64,000 bases of DNA from JAPPHA01 sp963664045 (GCA_963664045.2 CAXXGT010000002.1:248001-312000); one strand, 5' to 3'. Shown: positions 9,303 through 19,277, counted from the stretch's first letter. Program-made: numbers and translations. Notes: generated by a model not told the origin, from the letters alone.

Positions 9303-9953
9303 ATGATGCCAATGCGAAAACTGTCGATATTGAGCCTGATTGGCGCAACCGCCCTGTCAGCTTGCAATCCCTCGACCGGAGAAGGCCCGGACAATGCCGT
9401 ATCGGGCGCGATTATCGGGGCCGGCCTCGGCGCGATCGCGGGTGAAGTGTTTGGTGACGACAGCGACGATGCCTTTCAGGGCGCCGTTGCAGGAGCTGTT
9501 CTCGGAGGCGCAATCGGCCTCACGCTGGATCACCAGGAAGAAGAGATTCGACGGGCCCTGGGAGACCGGGGCGTTGAAGTCGCAAACACGGGGTCCGAGT
9601 TGGTCGTGACCATACCCGAGTCCGTCACGTTCGCCTCCGGCAGTTCCGAAATCAGGTCGACTGCCCTGCCCGACATCTACGCCGTGGCCGACAGTCTCGC
9701 CCGTTACCCGCGTTCGGACGTCGAGGTCGTGGGACATACCGACGATGCCGAAAGCGATGACTACAACATGGACCTGTCGCGAAGCCGCGCCCTCGCCGTA
9801 TCCCAGGTGCTGATCGATGAAGGGATCTCGCCGCGCCGAATCGTCGCGTATGGAAAAGGCGCCACCGAGCCGGTAGCGTCAAACTTTACCGAGAGCGGGC
9901 GTGCGAAAAACCGGCGGGTGGAGATCATCATCCGTCCGGTTGCGCAGACCTAG
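9303..9953 (+). CDS. OmpA-family outer-membrane lipoprotein with glycine zipper
   Basis: Protein of 216 residues. A lipoprotein signal peptide ends in a lipobox (LSAC, Cys near residue 21). A glycine-zipper segment follows (GAIIGAGLGAIAGE and GAVAGAVLGGAIG, about 36-75), then a C-terminal OmpA/Pal peptidoglycan-binding domain with VTFASGSSEI, VEVVGHTDD, SRSRALAVSQVL and GRAKNRRVEI. It likely tethers the outer membrane to peptidoglycan, like the YiaD-type proteins. It stands alone, with a gene desert downstream. Confidence 0.92.
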   Translation: MMPMRKLSILSLIGATALSACNPSTGEGPDNAVSGAIIGAGLGAIAGEVFGDDSDDAFQGAVAGAVLGGAIGLTLDHQEEEIRRALGDRGVEVANTGSELVVTIPESVTFASGSSEIRSTALPDIYAVADSLARYPRSDVEVVGHTDDAESDDYNMDLSRSRALAVSQVLIDEGISPRRIVAYGKGATEPVASNFTESGRAKNRRVEIIIRPVAQT

Positions 9954-11044
9954 ACCGCATTAGGCATTAGAACGAAAAAGCGATCGCAGAACCTTCCTTG
10001 CCGCCTTTCTCTCGTGGCTAACTGCCCACAACGGATATTCGATTTCCGGTATGCAAAATATACCGCGAATGGATCATTATTGCTACATTCGAAGCTTGGG
10101 GGCTCAGTTCAGCACTCCTAAGATCCACCGGGTAAATCATAAGGAAAGTGACTCCGGAAATTTCAAGCATACTCTTGGCGGGAATTGCCAAATTTGCGCC
10201 TGCCGGAAACCGCATCAATCTGCCTGGAACAGTATAGATTGTCTTGGATTCACTACTATCCCTTCCGGTCCGTTGAGGAAGAGTCGGGTTGGCCACTTCC
10301 CCCGGTAATCCACGTATTCGGCAATCGGAAAAGACTTGGCTAAATTTTGAACAAGAGGAGATAAACAGCAACACCAAGCCGCGTTGAGATAAACGTGCGC
10401 GCAATCCGCCCCCTTAAACCTGCAGAGAACCGATTTTCGCGTTTCCCGATGTGGGCAAGGAATACAGGTCCAAGTACCTCTGCCCATTCTTTTCAATTCG
10501 CATTCCCCCACTAAACCGGAACTTCAAGCGGAACAAAACGGAATCATTTGACAAAAAATTGTTGAAATAGAGTCGCTTGCTTGCTTTCGGAGAGATGCAA
10601 TCCCGGCCAATTGTTCCCATGTATTTCCCGCAAAGTTCGAAAATTTTGTTGACGATTTATCCCACGGATGACAGATTTCGCATAGAGATTGTCGGATTTT
10701 GGAGATAATTCGGAAAAATTGTTCCCAGTACGAGTCCAGTTTGGTTCTGACTAAGTTGTTGTTGGAAAACTGAAAAATGTGAAGTCCGGCCGTGAAGTTC
10801 CGCTTAACCGTGAGGACATGCGCGAAGAGATGAACTGCCTCGGTAAACTGGCGGTAATCGCATGAAATCGGCTGTACGTTGAGTGGCAGGGCAAGACATC
10901 CCATACGCGCTCGGCCGGGTTGAGGTGTGTGTGTGTTATGTTGGGAGGTAGGAATCGCAACCGGATGCAGCTTTCCTGCCAGCAAGCTTGATTACGTCGT
11001 TTGACGAAGTCCTTGCGGGGCGTGACCCAGCCCTCTCACACATC
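9954..11044. other. Intergenic region without recognisable gene
   Basis: About 1.1 kb with noticeably lower GC than its neighbours, especially 10,500-10,800. Short open frames occur on both strands but none has family motifs, a ribosome-binding site or consistent codon use. Around 10,925 there is a short alternating GT tract (gtgtgtgtgtt). No tRNA, rRNA or intron core was recognised. Confidence 0.5.
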
Positions 11045-11647
11045 TCATGCTGCCGGCGCACCTGCTCCCAGGCGTTTCGCGGCATTCTCGATCGCCTCTT
11101 CGATCAGATCATCCGCATCCCGTTCTGACATGCCGCCGCTGATGACGTCTGCCGCAACGGCAACGGCAACGTTGGCCGCGGCGTCCTGAACTTCCCTGAT
11201 GGCGTCAGCCTCAGCCGATGCGATCCTGTCCTCGGCGGCCTGAATCCGCCTTGTGACGGCAGCCTGCAAGTCCTTCCTGGCCTGTTCGGCAGCCGCCTCG
11301 GCTTCCTCTTGTGCACGTCGAATGATGGTCTCAGTCTGTTCGTCGACTTCCTTTCTCTTTTTCTCGCTGGCGTCGAGAAGGGCCTTCGCTTCCTCCCGAA
11401 GCTCGCGGGCCTCGTCGAGATCCTTCCTGATTCCGTCCGCACGCCGGTCCAGCAGCCCCGCAACCTTCCCCGGGGCCCTCAGCCAGACGAGAAGGGCGAC
11501 AAAAAGCAGAAACGAAATCGAGACGACAAAGTCGGTATTGTTCAGGCTGAAAAACGGGCCGCTTGCCGCAGCGGCCGACTGAGGAAACAGTACCGCGGCG
11601 AGAAACGGGAACAGGACAGAAAAACGGACCACTCTCTCCTCCGTCAA
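11045..11647 (-). CDS. atpF: ATP synthase F0 subunit b
   Basis: Peripheral-stalk subunit of 200 residues joining F0 to F1. An N-terminal region with a possible leader (residues 1-28) precedes one membrane helix (about 37-56). A long charged, alanine-rich amphipathic helix typical of b follows (EARELREEAKALLDASEKKR onward). The C-terminus AAKRLGAGAPAA is alanine rich. It overlaps the upstream b'-type gene by 4 bases (ATGA). Last gene of the F0 operon. Confidence 0.9.
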   Translation of the reverse strand: MTEERVVRFSVLFPFLAAVLFPQSAAAASGPFFSLNNTDFVVSISFLLFVALLVWLRAPGKVAGLLDRRADGIRKDLDEARELREEAKALLDASEKKRKEVDEQTETIIRRAQEEAEAAAEQARKDLQAAVTRRIQAAEDRIASAEADAIREVQDAAANVAVAVAADVISGGMSERDADDLIEEAIENAAKRLGAGAPAA

Positions 11648-12183
11648 CTGGAAAGGGAGTTCATTTGGGCCGAAACAGCCGATCGTATCGCTTCCTGATC
11701 ATGAGCTCCGGGCATGATCACCCGGACGATGTCTTCGGCGACATCACTCGCCACGTTTTCGATCGACTTGATGGCGTTGGACCGGATGTCCCGGATCCTT
11801 TCCTCGGATTCCGCAAGCTTGACGGCAATCCGTTCGTCGGCCTCGGCCGTGGCGACTTCAAGATCCTTCACGAATTCGGCCTTCGCCAATTCCAGGACTT
11901 CCCGGGCCTTGCCGCGAGCTTCTTTCAACGCCCGTTCGTACTGCTCCTCGCATTCAACTGCCTTCGCCCTGAAGGTCTCGGCGAGTTCAATGTCATGCTC
12001 TCTCGTTCTTTTCCGCTCGGCCAGGATCTCCCTGATTCTCGGAATCGCGATCCCGTTCAGGATGAGGTAAATGATGACGAGCGTGACGACCAACCAGAAA
12101 ACCTGGTTGGGGAACGTGGTGAAATCAAGCTGCGGCATGCCTTCCGCATGCTGAGTTCCGACGGCATCAGTTTCTACTGCCAT
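11644..12183 (-). CDS. atpG: ATP synthase F0 subunit b' (second b-type subunit)
   Basis: Protein of 179 residues. A short hydrophilic N-terminus precedes the membrane helix with TTFPNQVFWLVVTLVIIYLI (about 22-41), the classic b' start. A long coiled-coil helix follows. Paired b and b' genes in tandem are typical of alphaproteobacteria and phototrophs, where b/b' form a heterodimeric stalk. It lies between atpE and atpF. Confidence 0.9.
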   Translation of the reverse strand: MAVETDAVGTQHAEGMPQLDFTTFPNQVFWLVVTLVIIYLILNGIAIPRIREILAERKRTREHDIELAETFRAKAVECEEQYERALKEARGKAREVLELAKAEFVKDLEVATAEADERIAVKLAESEERIRDIRSNAIKSIENVASDVAEDIVRVIMPGAHDQEAIRSAVSAQMNSLSS

Positions 12184-12296
12184 CCTTCCCCCCTTTCCCT
12201 CAGGTCGCGACCGGCAACCCGGTGCTCACGGTTCATCGGCACGAAGTACGGGCATGCCGGGACCGGCGCATATGCCCGGTCTCAACACGGTAGCCG

Positions 12297-12539
12297 CTAT
12301 TGCGCGTACATGAGGAGCAAGGCGACCAGAAACGAGAAAATCCCGAGCGCTTCCGCAAAGGCAATACCGATGAACATCGTCGCCATCTGCCCACCCGCAG
12401 CGGCCGGATTGCGTAATGCACCGGAAAGATAGTTGCCGACGACATGGCCGACACCAACGGCAGCGCCTCCCATGCCGGTACACGCAAGTCCGGCACCGAC
12501 GAGGGCGCCCATTTCGACAAGATTGCCTTCTACTGCCAT
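12297..12539 (-). CDS. atpE: ATP synthase F0 subunit c
   Basis: Proteolipid of 80 residues forming the proton-driven ring. Two membrane helices are joined by the polar loop (RNPAAAG, about 43-49). Helix 1 has the glycine-rich packing pattern. The ion-binding carboxylate is Glu63 in GIAFAEALGIF. The sequence fits a proton- rather than sodium-binding ring, although this cannot be proven here. Confidence 0.95.
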   Translation of the reverse strand: MAVEGNLVEMGALVGAGLACTGMGGAAVGVGHVVGNYLSGALRNPAAAGGQMATMFIGIAFAEALGIFSFLVALLLMYAQ

Positions 12540-12589
12540 TTTGTTTGCTCCTTCAGTATTGGAATGGCTCGGTCAGACCGGGGGCGTGC

Positions 12590-13342
12590 TCAATGTTGTG
12601 GATGCAGCGCATCGTTCAGATACACGCATGTCAGGATTGTAAAGACATAGGCCTGAATGCAGACGACCAGGCTTTCCAGACCGTAAACGGCCATGATCGC
12701 CACGACGGGCGCTACCGATCCGATGCCGAGCACACCGGCAAAACCGGCAAAAACCTTGATGACCGCATGCCCTGCCATCATGTTTCCAGCCAGGCGAATG
12801 GAATGACTGACCGGGCGGACGAAATAGGAAATCACCTCGATGATCGCGAGGACCGGTCGCAGCGCGAGTGGCGCGCTGGAGATCCAGAACAGGCCGAGGA
12901 ATTGCGCACCGTTCTTGACGAACCCCAAAATCGTGACGGCGATGAAAATGACCAGGGCCATGGTCGCGGTCACGGCGATATGAGACGTCGTGGTGAAGGA
13001 CATCGGGAGCAAGCCCAGGACATTCGCCACCAGCACAAACATGAAAATCGTCAGGATATAGGGGAAATATCGGAGTCCTTCCCTGCCGGCAATGTCCTCG
13101 ACCATCTTGTGCACGAAGCTGTAAAGGACCTCGGCAATCGACTGCATCCGGCCGGGTACGAGCCGGCGACGACGCGGGGCCAGGACCATCAGACCGATGA
13201 TTGCAAGGACCGTCAGGCCCATCCACAGGGTGACATTTGTCGGCGTGAAGATTCCGGTTTCCGTGCCTCCAAACAAGGGCCGCACCAGAAACTGGTCCAT
13301 GGGATGTATATTGAAGCCGCCGGTTTCCGATTCCGCAGCCAC
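12590..13342 (-). CDS. atpB: ATP synthase F0 subunit a
   Basis: Membrane subunit of 250 residues forming the proton half-channels. The essential Arg lies in SHSIRLAGNMMAGH (about residues 183-196), and LPMSFTTTSHIAVT is conserved. The N-terminal segment FNIHPMDQF is typical of alphaproteobacterial subunit a. It lies between atpI and atpE. Confidence 0.95.
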   Translation of the reverse strand: MAAESETGGFNIHPMDQFLVRPLFGGTETGIFTPTNVTLWMGLTVLAIIGLMVLAPRRRRLVPGRMQSIAEVLYSFVHKMVEDIAGREGLRYFPYILTIFMFVLVANVLGLLPMSFTTTSHIAVTATMALVIFIAVTILGFVKNGAQFLGLFWISSAPLALRPVLAIIEVISYFVRPVSHSIRLAGNMMAGHAVIKVFAGFAGVLGIGSVAPVVAIMAVYGLESLVVCIQAYVFTILTCVYLNDALHPQH

Positions 13343-13355
13343 TCGCGATATCCTC

Positions 13356-13700
13356 CTAGACTTCGTCGCCCCCGTCTTCCGTCCCGGAAGACTGGAGCAA
13401 CCCGGCGTTCCTGGTTCTTACCTCTTCGGCCGTTCTCATCATCGCGCGCACGCCTGCCGCAAAACCCAGCAGGGTAAACACGACAAGGAACAGCGGTAGC
13501 GTCCCGAACAACCGGTCCAACCCGAATCCGATCCCGAATCCGAACACGAGGCCAATAACCAACTCGAGCACCATGCGCCACGCCAATTGTGCAGCGGATA
13601 CGTGGCTTTGTTCCCGAGGCTTCGGCCTACCGACAAGCTTTGCCGCCTCGATTCTTCGTTCGAGAGCAGCCAATTCGTCCCGTTCTCGCATATCGGGCAT
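13356..13700 (-). CDS. atpI: ATP synthase accessory protein AtpI
   Basis: Small membrane protein at the head of the F0 operon. A basic N-terminal part (RERDELAALERRIEAAKL) is followed by two hydrophobic segments, the first LELVIGLVFGFGIGFGLDRLFG, matching the AtpI family involved in c-ring assembly or Mg2+ supply. The ATG at 13698-13700 was chosen because the family starts close to it. A GTG at 13751 would add 17 residues. Confidence 0.85.
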   Translation of the reverse strand: MPDMRERDELAALERRIEAAKLVGRPKPREQSHVSAAQLAWRMVLELVIGLVFGFGIGFGLDRLFGTLPLFLVVFTLLGFAAGVRAMMRTAEEVRTRNAGLLQSSGTEDGGDEV

Positions 13701-14076
13701 GTGGTCAACGGATTTCGCCGGTGCGCCGGCGGCCTGAACCGCCGGGCGCACGGAAACTAGGTACCGTCCCTTCCGATGTCAAGGTTGAAGTCATCAACCT
13801 GCGCTCATGGCACCGCCTTGAAAAACATCACTTTTTTCACGGAATTGGTTCACTGTCACCTCTCCTGTTCCCATGATAGGGGCAGAATCCATTGATTGAC
13901 CGACCAACGGACGACGCTACCGTGCCTCGTTGCATCCTACCAGCGGATGCCCCCGGCGCCAGTCGGGATTGCTGCATCGTGACATGACCCGGTCGGTCGG
14001 TCCCCAGACATTGGAAGCCGGCGGCGGCCGGAATCGTCCCTGGATCTCGATCCCTTGTCCGGCCCGGGCGGAGCAT
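13701..14076. other. Intergenic region upstream of the atp operon
   Basis: About 375 bases between the divergently ending EamA gene and atpI. It should hold the atpI promoter, but no convincing -35/-10 pair or terminator was recognised. No coding signal was seen. Confidence 0.4.
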
Positions 14077-14961
14077 TCATCCGGTTCGGACCAGCATGAG
14101 CAACGCGACGACGGTGGCCGCAATCCCTGCAAGAACAAGAACCGGCGGAAAATGACCGGTCAGCGTCACTTCCCAGGCCGTAACCCAGGTTGGAGTCAAA
14201 TAGGTGTACGCCATGACCTTCGCCGACGGCAGTCGTACGGACCCGTATTGAAGGAAGTAAAAGCTCAAGACACTCGCGGCAACTGACAAGTAGGCAAGTC
14301 CCAGCCAGAAAATGACTGGCAGGGCGCTCCACTCGGTCCGAAGCAGAACAGGCAGGCTGATGGCCGTCAGAAACAGCCAGCCAGCAACCGTCATTCCGAA
14401 AGTGGATACCAGGATCGGCTCACCTCGAATCAACCGCGCGACCAACGGCACGTAGACGGCATGGCATACACATCCGACCAGGTAGATCGCTTCACCGCGC
14501 CCGATGTCAAACCGCAGGATCGCGACCGGGTCCGCGCGAAAGATCACCCATACAGCGCCGCAAGCGCCGACGGCGAGGGCGACGGCAACCCGCCCGGTCA
14601 AGACCTGGCGCAACAGGAAGTATGCCGCGATCGCGGTCATGATGGGGGTTAGCGTGAAAACTGCAGAGGCCGAAACGGCCGGCGCGGTTTTCAGTCCTTC
14701 GAACATCAGGACAAAGTAAGTTGCGAACAGAACACCCTGCACGGCGTATCGCCACGGGGCACGGAAATGCGCGCGCCTGATTCCCGGACCCATCCCTGCC
14801 CAAATCCCGATTATGATGCCCGATATGAAGAACCTGAGCGCCATGATCGCCGTTGGCTCCACCAGGTTCGAAATCCGGCTTCCGATGCTGAAGGAACCGG
14901 CAATCAGCATCGAGAACGCGAACATGGCGAGATGGCCACGAGCCTCGGAAGAAAAATTCAT
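14077..14961 (-). CDS. EamA-family drug/metabolite transporter
   Basis: Membrane protein of about 294 residues with ten hydrophobic segments in two repeated EamA halves. The motif AIMALRFFISGIIIG is in the first half, and YTYLTPTWVTAWEVTLTGHF in the second matches the family signature before the last helix. The substrate is unknown; such proteins export amino acids or metabolites. The start is uncertain (ATG at 14961 or 15003) because neither has a clear ribosome-binding site. Confidence 0.85.
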   Translation of the reverse strand: MNFSSEARGHLAMFAFSMLIAGSFSIGSRISNLVEPTAIMALRFFISGIIIGIWAGMGPGIRRAHFRAPWRYAVQGVLFATYFVLMFEGLKTAPAVSASAVFTLTPIMTAIAAYFLLRQVLTGRVAVALAVGACGAVWVIFRADPVAILRFDIGRGEAIYLVGCVCHAVYVPLVARLIRGEPILVSTFGMTVAGWLFLTAISLPVLLRTEWSALPVIFWLGLAYLSVAASVLSFYFLQYGSVRLPSAKVMAYTYLTPTWVTAWEVTLTGHFPPVLVLAGIAATVVALLMLVRTG

Positions 14962-15044
14962 GCACGCACAACCATGCTTCTGTTCGTCAACCGCAACATT
15001 CATTCGAGAGACGCCTGAGAGAACCGTGTCCGGGAGTCGCGTTT

Positions 15045-15272
15045 TCAAGTGGCCACGGGTTTCGGACTTCTGAAGAGTTTCTTGCGGAATTCCCGCGAGG
15101 TTGCAACATGCATGATTTCGCCTGGCGTGACCGTGGCAGTGATCAGGACATCGATCGCCTGACCCGGGTTCTCGATGGCCTCCAACAGGCGATCTTGCCG
15201 GTGCCTGGGCACTATTGTTCCCAGGAGGATTGAAGAGGAGTCGCAGTTTGTCCGCTTGACCAAGAACGTCAT
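15045..15272 (-). CDS. Unidentified small ORF downstream of the Xsc-like gene
   Basis: Possible 75-residue protein starting MTFLVKRTNCDSS and ending RSPKPVAT. It lies 16 bases after the stop of the ThDP enzyme on the same strand. Composition looks protein-like (AIDVLITATVTPGEI) but no family was recognised. It may be a remnant of a larger gene, and no clear ribosome-binding site was found. Confidence 0.25.
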   Translation of the reverse strand: MTFLVKRTNCDSSSILLGTIVPRHRQDRLLEAIENPGQAIDVLITATVTPGEIMHVATSREFRKKLFRSPKPVAT

Positions 15273-15288
15273 GCAGTTCGTACGTTGA

Positions 15289-16977
15289 TCACCCTCCCCT
15301 GTGTTTGAAACTGTCACGGCGAAATGAATAGAGGGCCCCCGGGTCGACGGAGACATCGACTACGGCCGGTTTTCCGCAAGAAAACGCCGCTTCGATAGCC
15401 TCGCCAGCTTCGGAACTGGTTTTCGCACGGAATCCCTTGGCACCGTAGAGCTCGGCCAGTTCGTCGAATGGCGGGCTGGAAACGTCAGCACCTATGTAGC
15501 GACCACCAAAAAAGTCCCTCTGATAGGCCTTCTCTGCTCCCCAGCACTTGTTGTTCATGACCACAGTGACAGTCTTGATGTTGTTGTCGACGGCGGTAGA
15601 CAGTTCAGACACTGTCATGCCAAACCCGCCGTCACCCATCAAACTGACGACCGGTCGGTTGGGCTGGGCAAGCTTTATGCCTAGACCGCAGGCGAAGGAG
15701 AAACCGACCAAGCCAAAATCAAGCGGCGTGAAGAGGCTCCTGGGCGTGTGGTAATTCAGCGCATCGGTCGCCTGCAGGCAAAGTGTGCCCGCATCCATTG
15801 TTACGGCCGCATTCTTAGGCAGCACGTCACGAAGTGTTTTGAACAATCCCGATGGCTGGACCGGAACGGAATCGGTATCAGCATCGGAGTCGCGCTGTTT
15901 CAGATAGGATCGACGTTCCGCCAAAAAGGCGTCAGTCCAAGCTTCAGCCCTTTTGCGTTTTTGACATTTGTCGATCTCTGAAACCAACTGCCGTGCTGCG
16001 CTTGGTGCATCAGCCCAGATTCCGATCTTGACTGGAAAGTACCGACCGATTGCCGTCGGTTCCAATTCGACCTGAATGATCGCTGCATCGCGATTGATGT
16101 TCTCGTAACTGTAAAATGTCGTGTTGAATCCGAGCCGTGTACCAAGTGCTAGGATTACGTCAGATTCCTTGGCCAGTCGCGAAGCGACAGGATTTCCACG
16201 CGGCCCCATCTGACCGGCATTCAACCTGTGTCCGAACGGGACCGCATCACCGTGCCCGGGTGACGTCACGATCGGACAATCAAGCGTTTCGGCTAACAAC
16301 AGTGCCGCTCCATGACCCTCGGTATTCTTGATGCCCCCTCCGGCGATGATCAATGGCCGAACTGCATCCAGCAGCAAGGCAGCTGCCCGCGAGATCAGAT
16401 CGCCATCCGCAGTGGGAAATGACTCGGGGCGATAATTCGCTGGCGCCTGCATGTTCACGAAATCCGCCTGCGTCGACAAGACATCACGGGGGAGGTTGAG
16501 TTGCACCGGTCCACGCCGTGGCGTCATTGCAACGCGAAACGCCTCTCGGACCATCTCCGGTACCCGTTCCGCGCTCAGTGCCGTCAAGGTTTTCTTGGTA
16601 ATCGGTGCAAACAGCGCCTGTTGGTCCACCTCCTGAAACGCATCCCGGAAAACATGCTCCGACGAAAGAGACCCAGCGATCGAAACAACCGGCGAAAACG
16701 CCGCCTTGGCCTGACCGAGCCCTGTCACGAGATTGGTGGCGCCAGGCCCGTTCTGCCCGGCAAGTATGACACCGGGTTTACCCGTTGCGCGGGCAAATCC
16801 GTCGGCCATGTGCGCGCCGGTTCGTTCATCGTGTACACCGATGAAGGTGATGTCGGTTGCGTCGTACAATGCATCGAACATCTCCATCGTGGCCGACCCG
16901 ATCAGCCCGAAAACATGGTCCGTCTTCTCTGCCTTGAGTGCTTGGACGGCGGCCTGGCCACCGGAAAGTCTGGTCAT
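15289..16977 (-). CDS. ThDP-dependent enzyme, sulfoacetaldehyde acetyltransferase-like (Xsc family)
   Basis: Protein of 562 residues with the three ThDP-enzyme domains. The cofactor Glu is near residue 51 (GVHDERTGAHMADGFARA). The C-terminal Mg-ThDP motif MGDGGFGM is about residue 445, followed by WGAEKAYQRDFF. The latter, together with FQEVDQQALF near 117 and SFRRDSF near the end, resembles Xsc more than acetolactate synthase. Xsc converts sulfoacetaldehyde and phosphate to acetyl phosphate and sulfite in C2-sulfonate breakdown. No phosphotransacetylase gene is adjacent, so the exact substrate is inferred. Confidence 0.7.
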   Translation of the reverse strand: MTRLSGGQAAVQALKAEKTDHVFGLIGSATMEMFDALYDATDITFIGVHDERTGAHMADGFARATGKPGVILAGQNGPGATNLVTGLGQAKAAFSPVVSIAGSLSSEHVFRDAFQEVDQQALFAPITKKTLTALSAERVPEMVREAFRVAMTPRRGPVQLNLPRDVLSTQADFVNMQAPANYRPESFPTADGDLISRAAALLLDAVRPLIIAGGGIKNTEGHGAALLLAETLDCPIVTSPGHGDAVPFGHRLNAGQMGPRGNPVASRLAKESDVILALGTRLGFNTTFYSYENINRDAAIIQVELEPTAIGRYFPVKIGIWADAPSAARQLVSEIDKCQKRKRAEAWTDAFLAERRSYLKQRDSDADTDSVPVQPSGLFKTLRDVLPKNAAVTMDAGTLCLQATDALNYHTPRSLFTPLDFGLVGFSFACGLGIKLAQPNRPVVSLMGDGGFGMTVSELSTAVDNNIKTVTVVMNNKCWGAEKAYQRDFFGGRYIGADVSSPPFDELAELYGAKGFRAKTSSEAGEAIEAAFSCGKPAVVDVSVDPGALYSFRRDSFKHRGG

Positions 16978-17583
16978 GCGTTATCCTTTCGCAGCAAATT
17001 TCCAAACAAGGCAGTATGATCTCCCAACCCCTTGATACCGGTTCCGGACGTCATTCATCTCGTTTTGATCGCGAGGCAATTTTTATGTGATTGAGTCTGC
17101 CGGATAATTCCCTGGGCCCTTGGCAGGCCAACTGGTCGTTGACGGTCTGTCTCGGAGTTCATTCATACCGTCTTCGATCTCGTATGATTCCCAACGGCAA
17201 CGACCTAATCGTTTAACCTCGCGTTGGAATTCTCGGTGCCTCCAAACCTTGCAATCAACTTGGAGAGCCGGCAAGTCTTGACCCGGGACAATGTCTGCTC
17301 TTGATTTCCTGGCCCACTCCATTCTTGGCCACTGCCCGATCGGGGCGCCATATCCAATGGTCGCAGGATTGAGGCATACGAAAAATCCCCGGACGTTGGC
17401 GTCGAAGCTCTCACGGTAAATCAGCATTTCGTGTGTCCGCAAGTACATGCCGGTCCCGGCATCCCTTCCCTTGGAAGACCTGCCGACTTCCGATTCCTCT
17501 CGACATGGCAGGGAAGCCCAGTTTCTGGCATTGGCCACCTTTGCCATGAGCGGTTTCGATTGTCGTGATGTGCTCGTGGCATG
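16978..17583. other. Region between GMC dehydrogenase and Xsc-like genes
   Basis: About 600 bases. A 154-codon minus-strand frame at 17083-17547 exists, but it has no recognised motifs and an odd composition, so I do not call it a gene. No RNA gene or repeat was recognised. It separates the two enzymes, so they may have separate promoters. Confidence 0.4.
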
Positions 17584-19224
17584 TCATTCCGCTGCCCATT
17601 TGGATAATAGAAAATCCGCACATCGTTCCCCAACCAAATAGGCGGCAGCATTGATATTGGAAGAGACAATGATCGGAATGACCGAGGTGTCGGCGACCCG
17701 AAGGCCATCCAACTGATGAACCCGGAGATCAGAATCAACAACTGATGCGGAATCACGCCCCATTTTGCACGTACCGACCGTATGCCAGCTCGTCTGGCCG
17801 GTTGATCGCGCATAGTCCAGCAACTCCCGGTCAGTTTGAACATCCTCCCCCGGCAGAACTTCACGCACGATCAATTCTGATAACGCCGGTTGCCTCGCCA
17901 ACTCGCGCAAGATTTTCAACCCCTTTACCGCGTCGTCCCTGTCTCGCTCGTCATGCAGGTAGTTCGCCTTGATGACAGGATCATCCAGTGGTTCACGCGA
18001 TCGGATATGTATCGAGCCGCGGGATTCGGGGTACAGCTTGAAATAATTGAGACTGAAGCCGGAGAAATCGTCGACCCCCAAGCCCTTGGCCATTGAGAAC
18101 CTGTCCCTGCCAGTGACATGGGCCAGTTGAAGCTTGATATCCGGTGACGTGATGTCTGCCCGGGATTTTGCAATTGCATGAACCGTAACGGTTGAAGTCG
18201 CCATCAAACCGCGCTTCATGATTAGATATTTGAGCATCTGCATCGCACCACGCAGTTTGCTGTTCAGCGCGTCATTCAGGGTTATCCGGAGCATGGTCTC
18301 GTATGTAATGCGTACATTCAGGTGATCCTGGAGATTACAGCCGATGCCGGGGAGATGCTTCACGGTCCGGATGCCGTGCCTTTTCAGGATACTCCGGTCA
18401 CCGATACCAGACCGTTCGAGAATCAATGGTGAACACAACGCACCACCGCACAAAATAACCTCACAGCGGCAACCGGCAAAAACCTTGGTGTTGAGGCCAC
18501 CCCGGTGGTCGAGAGGATGGTATTCAACTCCGACCGTCTTCCCGCCGTCAAATACGACCCGCTCTACCAAAGCACGGGTCATGACGGACAGGTTGCCGCG
18601 GCCTCTGGCCTTTTGCAGATAGCCCACTTCGGCACCGCAACGCTTGCCGTTCGAGACCGACAACTGAAGATACGATACGCCTTCGTAGGTTTTGGCATTG
18701 TAGTCTTCTGTCGGTTCGATTCCGAAGGACTGGCAGCCGTTGAAAAAAGCCTCGGTGATCGCATCCTTGTGGGCGATATCCGTGACGGCAATTGGCCCAC
18801 CAACTCCACGAAAGACTCCATCACCTCCTGGCCGGTCCTCGATGCGCTTGAAATAAGGAAGTACATCCTGATAACCCCAGCCTGGGCATCCGAGGTCCCG
18901 CCATTTGTCATAAGCGAGCGGATCGCCTCGGACAAAAAGCATGCCGTTGATACTGCTGGACCCGCCCAAAACCTTGCCGCGGGGCCAGTACAGTTTTTTT
19001 CCCTTCATTTCCGGCTCGGGTTCAGTTTCGAATGCCCACAGGACCGAAGGGTCTGCCAGCAGCCGGCCAACACCTAGCGGAATCGGTATCCACGGATGAT
19101 TCGCCTCACCTCCGGCCTCGAGGAGCAAAATCCGGAACCGGCCGTTTCTACTCAGACGTTCAGCAACTGCACAACCGGCCGAACCGGCGCCTACAATTAC
19201 AAAATCAAAATCCGGTTCATTCAT
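17584..19224 (-). CDS. GMC-family FAD-dependent dehydrogenase (choline dehydrogenase-like)
   Basis: Flavoprotein of 546 residues. The FAD-binding motif VIVGAGSAGCAVAERLS (about 9-25), the GMC signature WPRGKVLGGSSSINGM (about 79-94), the active-site His in SWHTVGTCKMG and the C-terminal SSNINAAAYLVGER are all present. It oxidises an alcohol to an aldehyde. Beside the Xsc-like enzyme and a ProU transporter, isethionate to sulfoacetaldehyde is attractive, as in the known GMC-type isethionate dehydrogenase IseJ. Choline remains an alternative. The ATG at 19222-19224 fits the family N-terminus; the longer open frame is shadow of the permease gene. Confidence 0.88.
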   Translation of the reverse strand: MNEPDFDFVIVGAGSAGCAVAERLSRNGRFRILLLEAGGEANHPWIPIPLGVGRLLADPSVLWAFETEPEPEMKGKKLYWPRGKVLGGSSSINGMLFVRGDPLAYDKWRDLGCPGWGYQDVLPYFKRIEDRPGGDGVFRGVGGPIAVTDIAHKDAITEAFFNGCQSFGIEPTEDYNAKTYEGVSYLQLSVSNGKRCGAEVGYLQKARGRGNLSVMTRALVERVVFDGGKTVGVEYHPLDHRGGLNTKVFAGCRCEVILCGGALCSPLILERSGIGDRSILKRHGIRTVKHLPGIGCNLQDHLNVRITYETMLRITLNDALNSKLRGAMQMLKYLIMKRGLMATSTVTVHAIAKSRADITSPDIKLQLAHVTGRDRFSMAKGLGVDDFSGFSLNYFKLYPESRGSIHIRSREPLDDPVIKANYLHDERDRDDAVKGLKILRELARQPALSELIVREVLPGEDVQTDRELLDYARSTGQTSWHTVGTCKMGRDSASVVDSDLRVHQLDGLRVADTSVIPIIVSSNINAAAYLVGERCADFLLSKWAAE

Positions 19225-19277
19225 GGCGCCGCGTGATGTTGGCAACGCAATGGTTCCAGAGTTGCAGGGTGAGGGAT

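Noticed and set aside
15289..16977. Acetolactate synthase (ilvB) assignment for the ThDP enzyme
   Set aside because: The WGAEK and FQEVDQ motifs and the SFRRDSF C-terminus favour the sulfoacetaldehyde acetyltransferase branch, and no small regulatory subunit gene is adjacent; kept as an alternative only.
17083..17547. 154-residue minus-strand ORF between the GMC and Xsc-like genes
   Set aside because: No motif, no convincing ribosome-binding site and an odd composition; not supportable as a gene.
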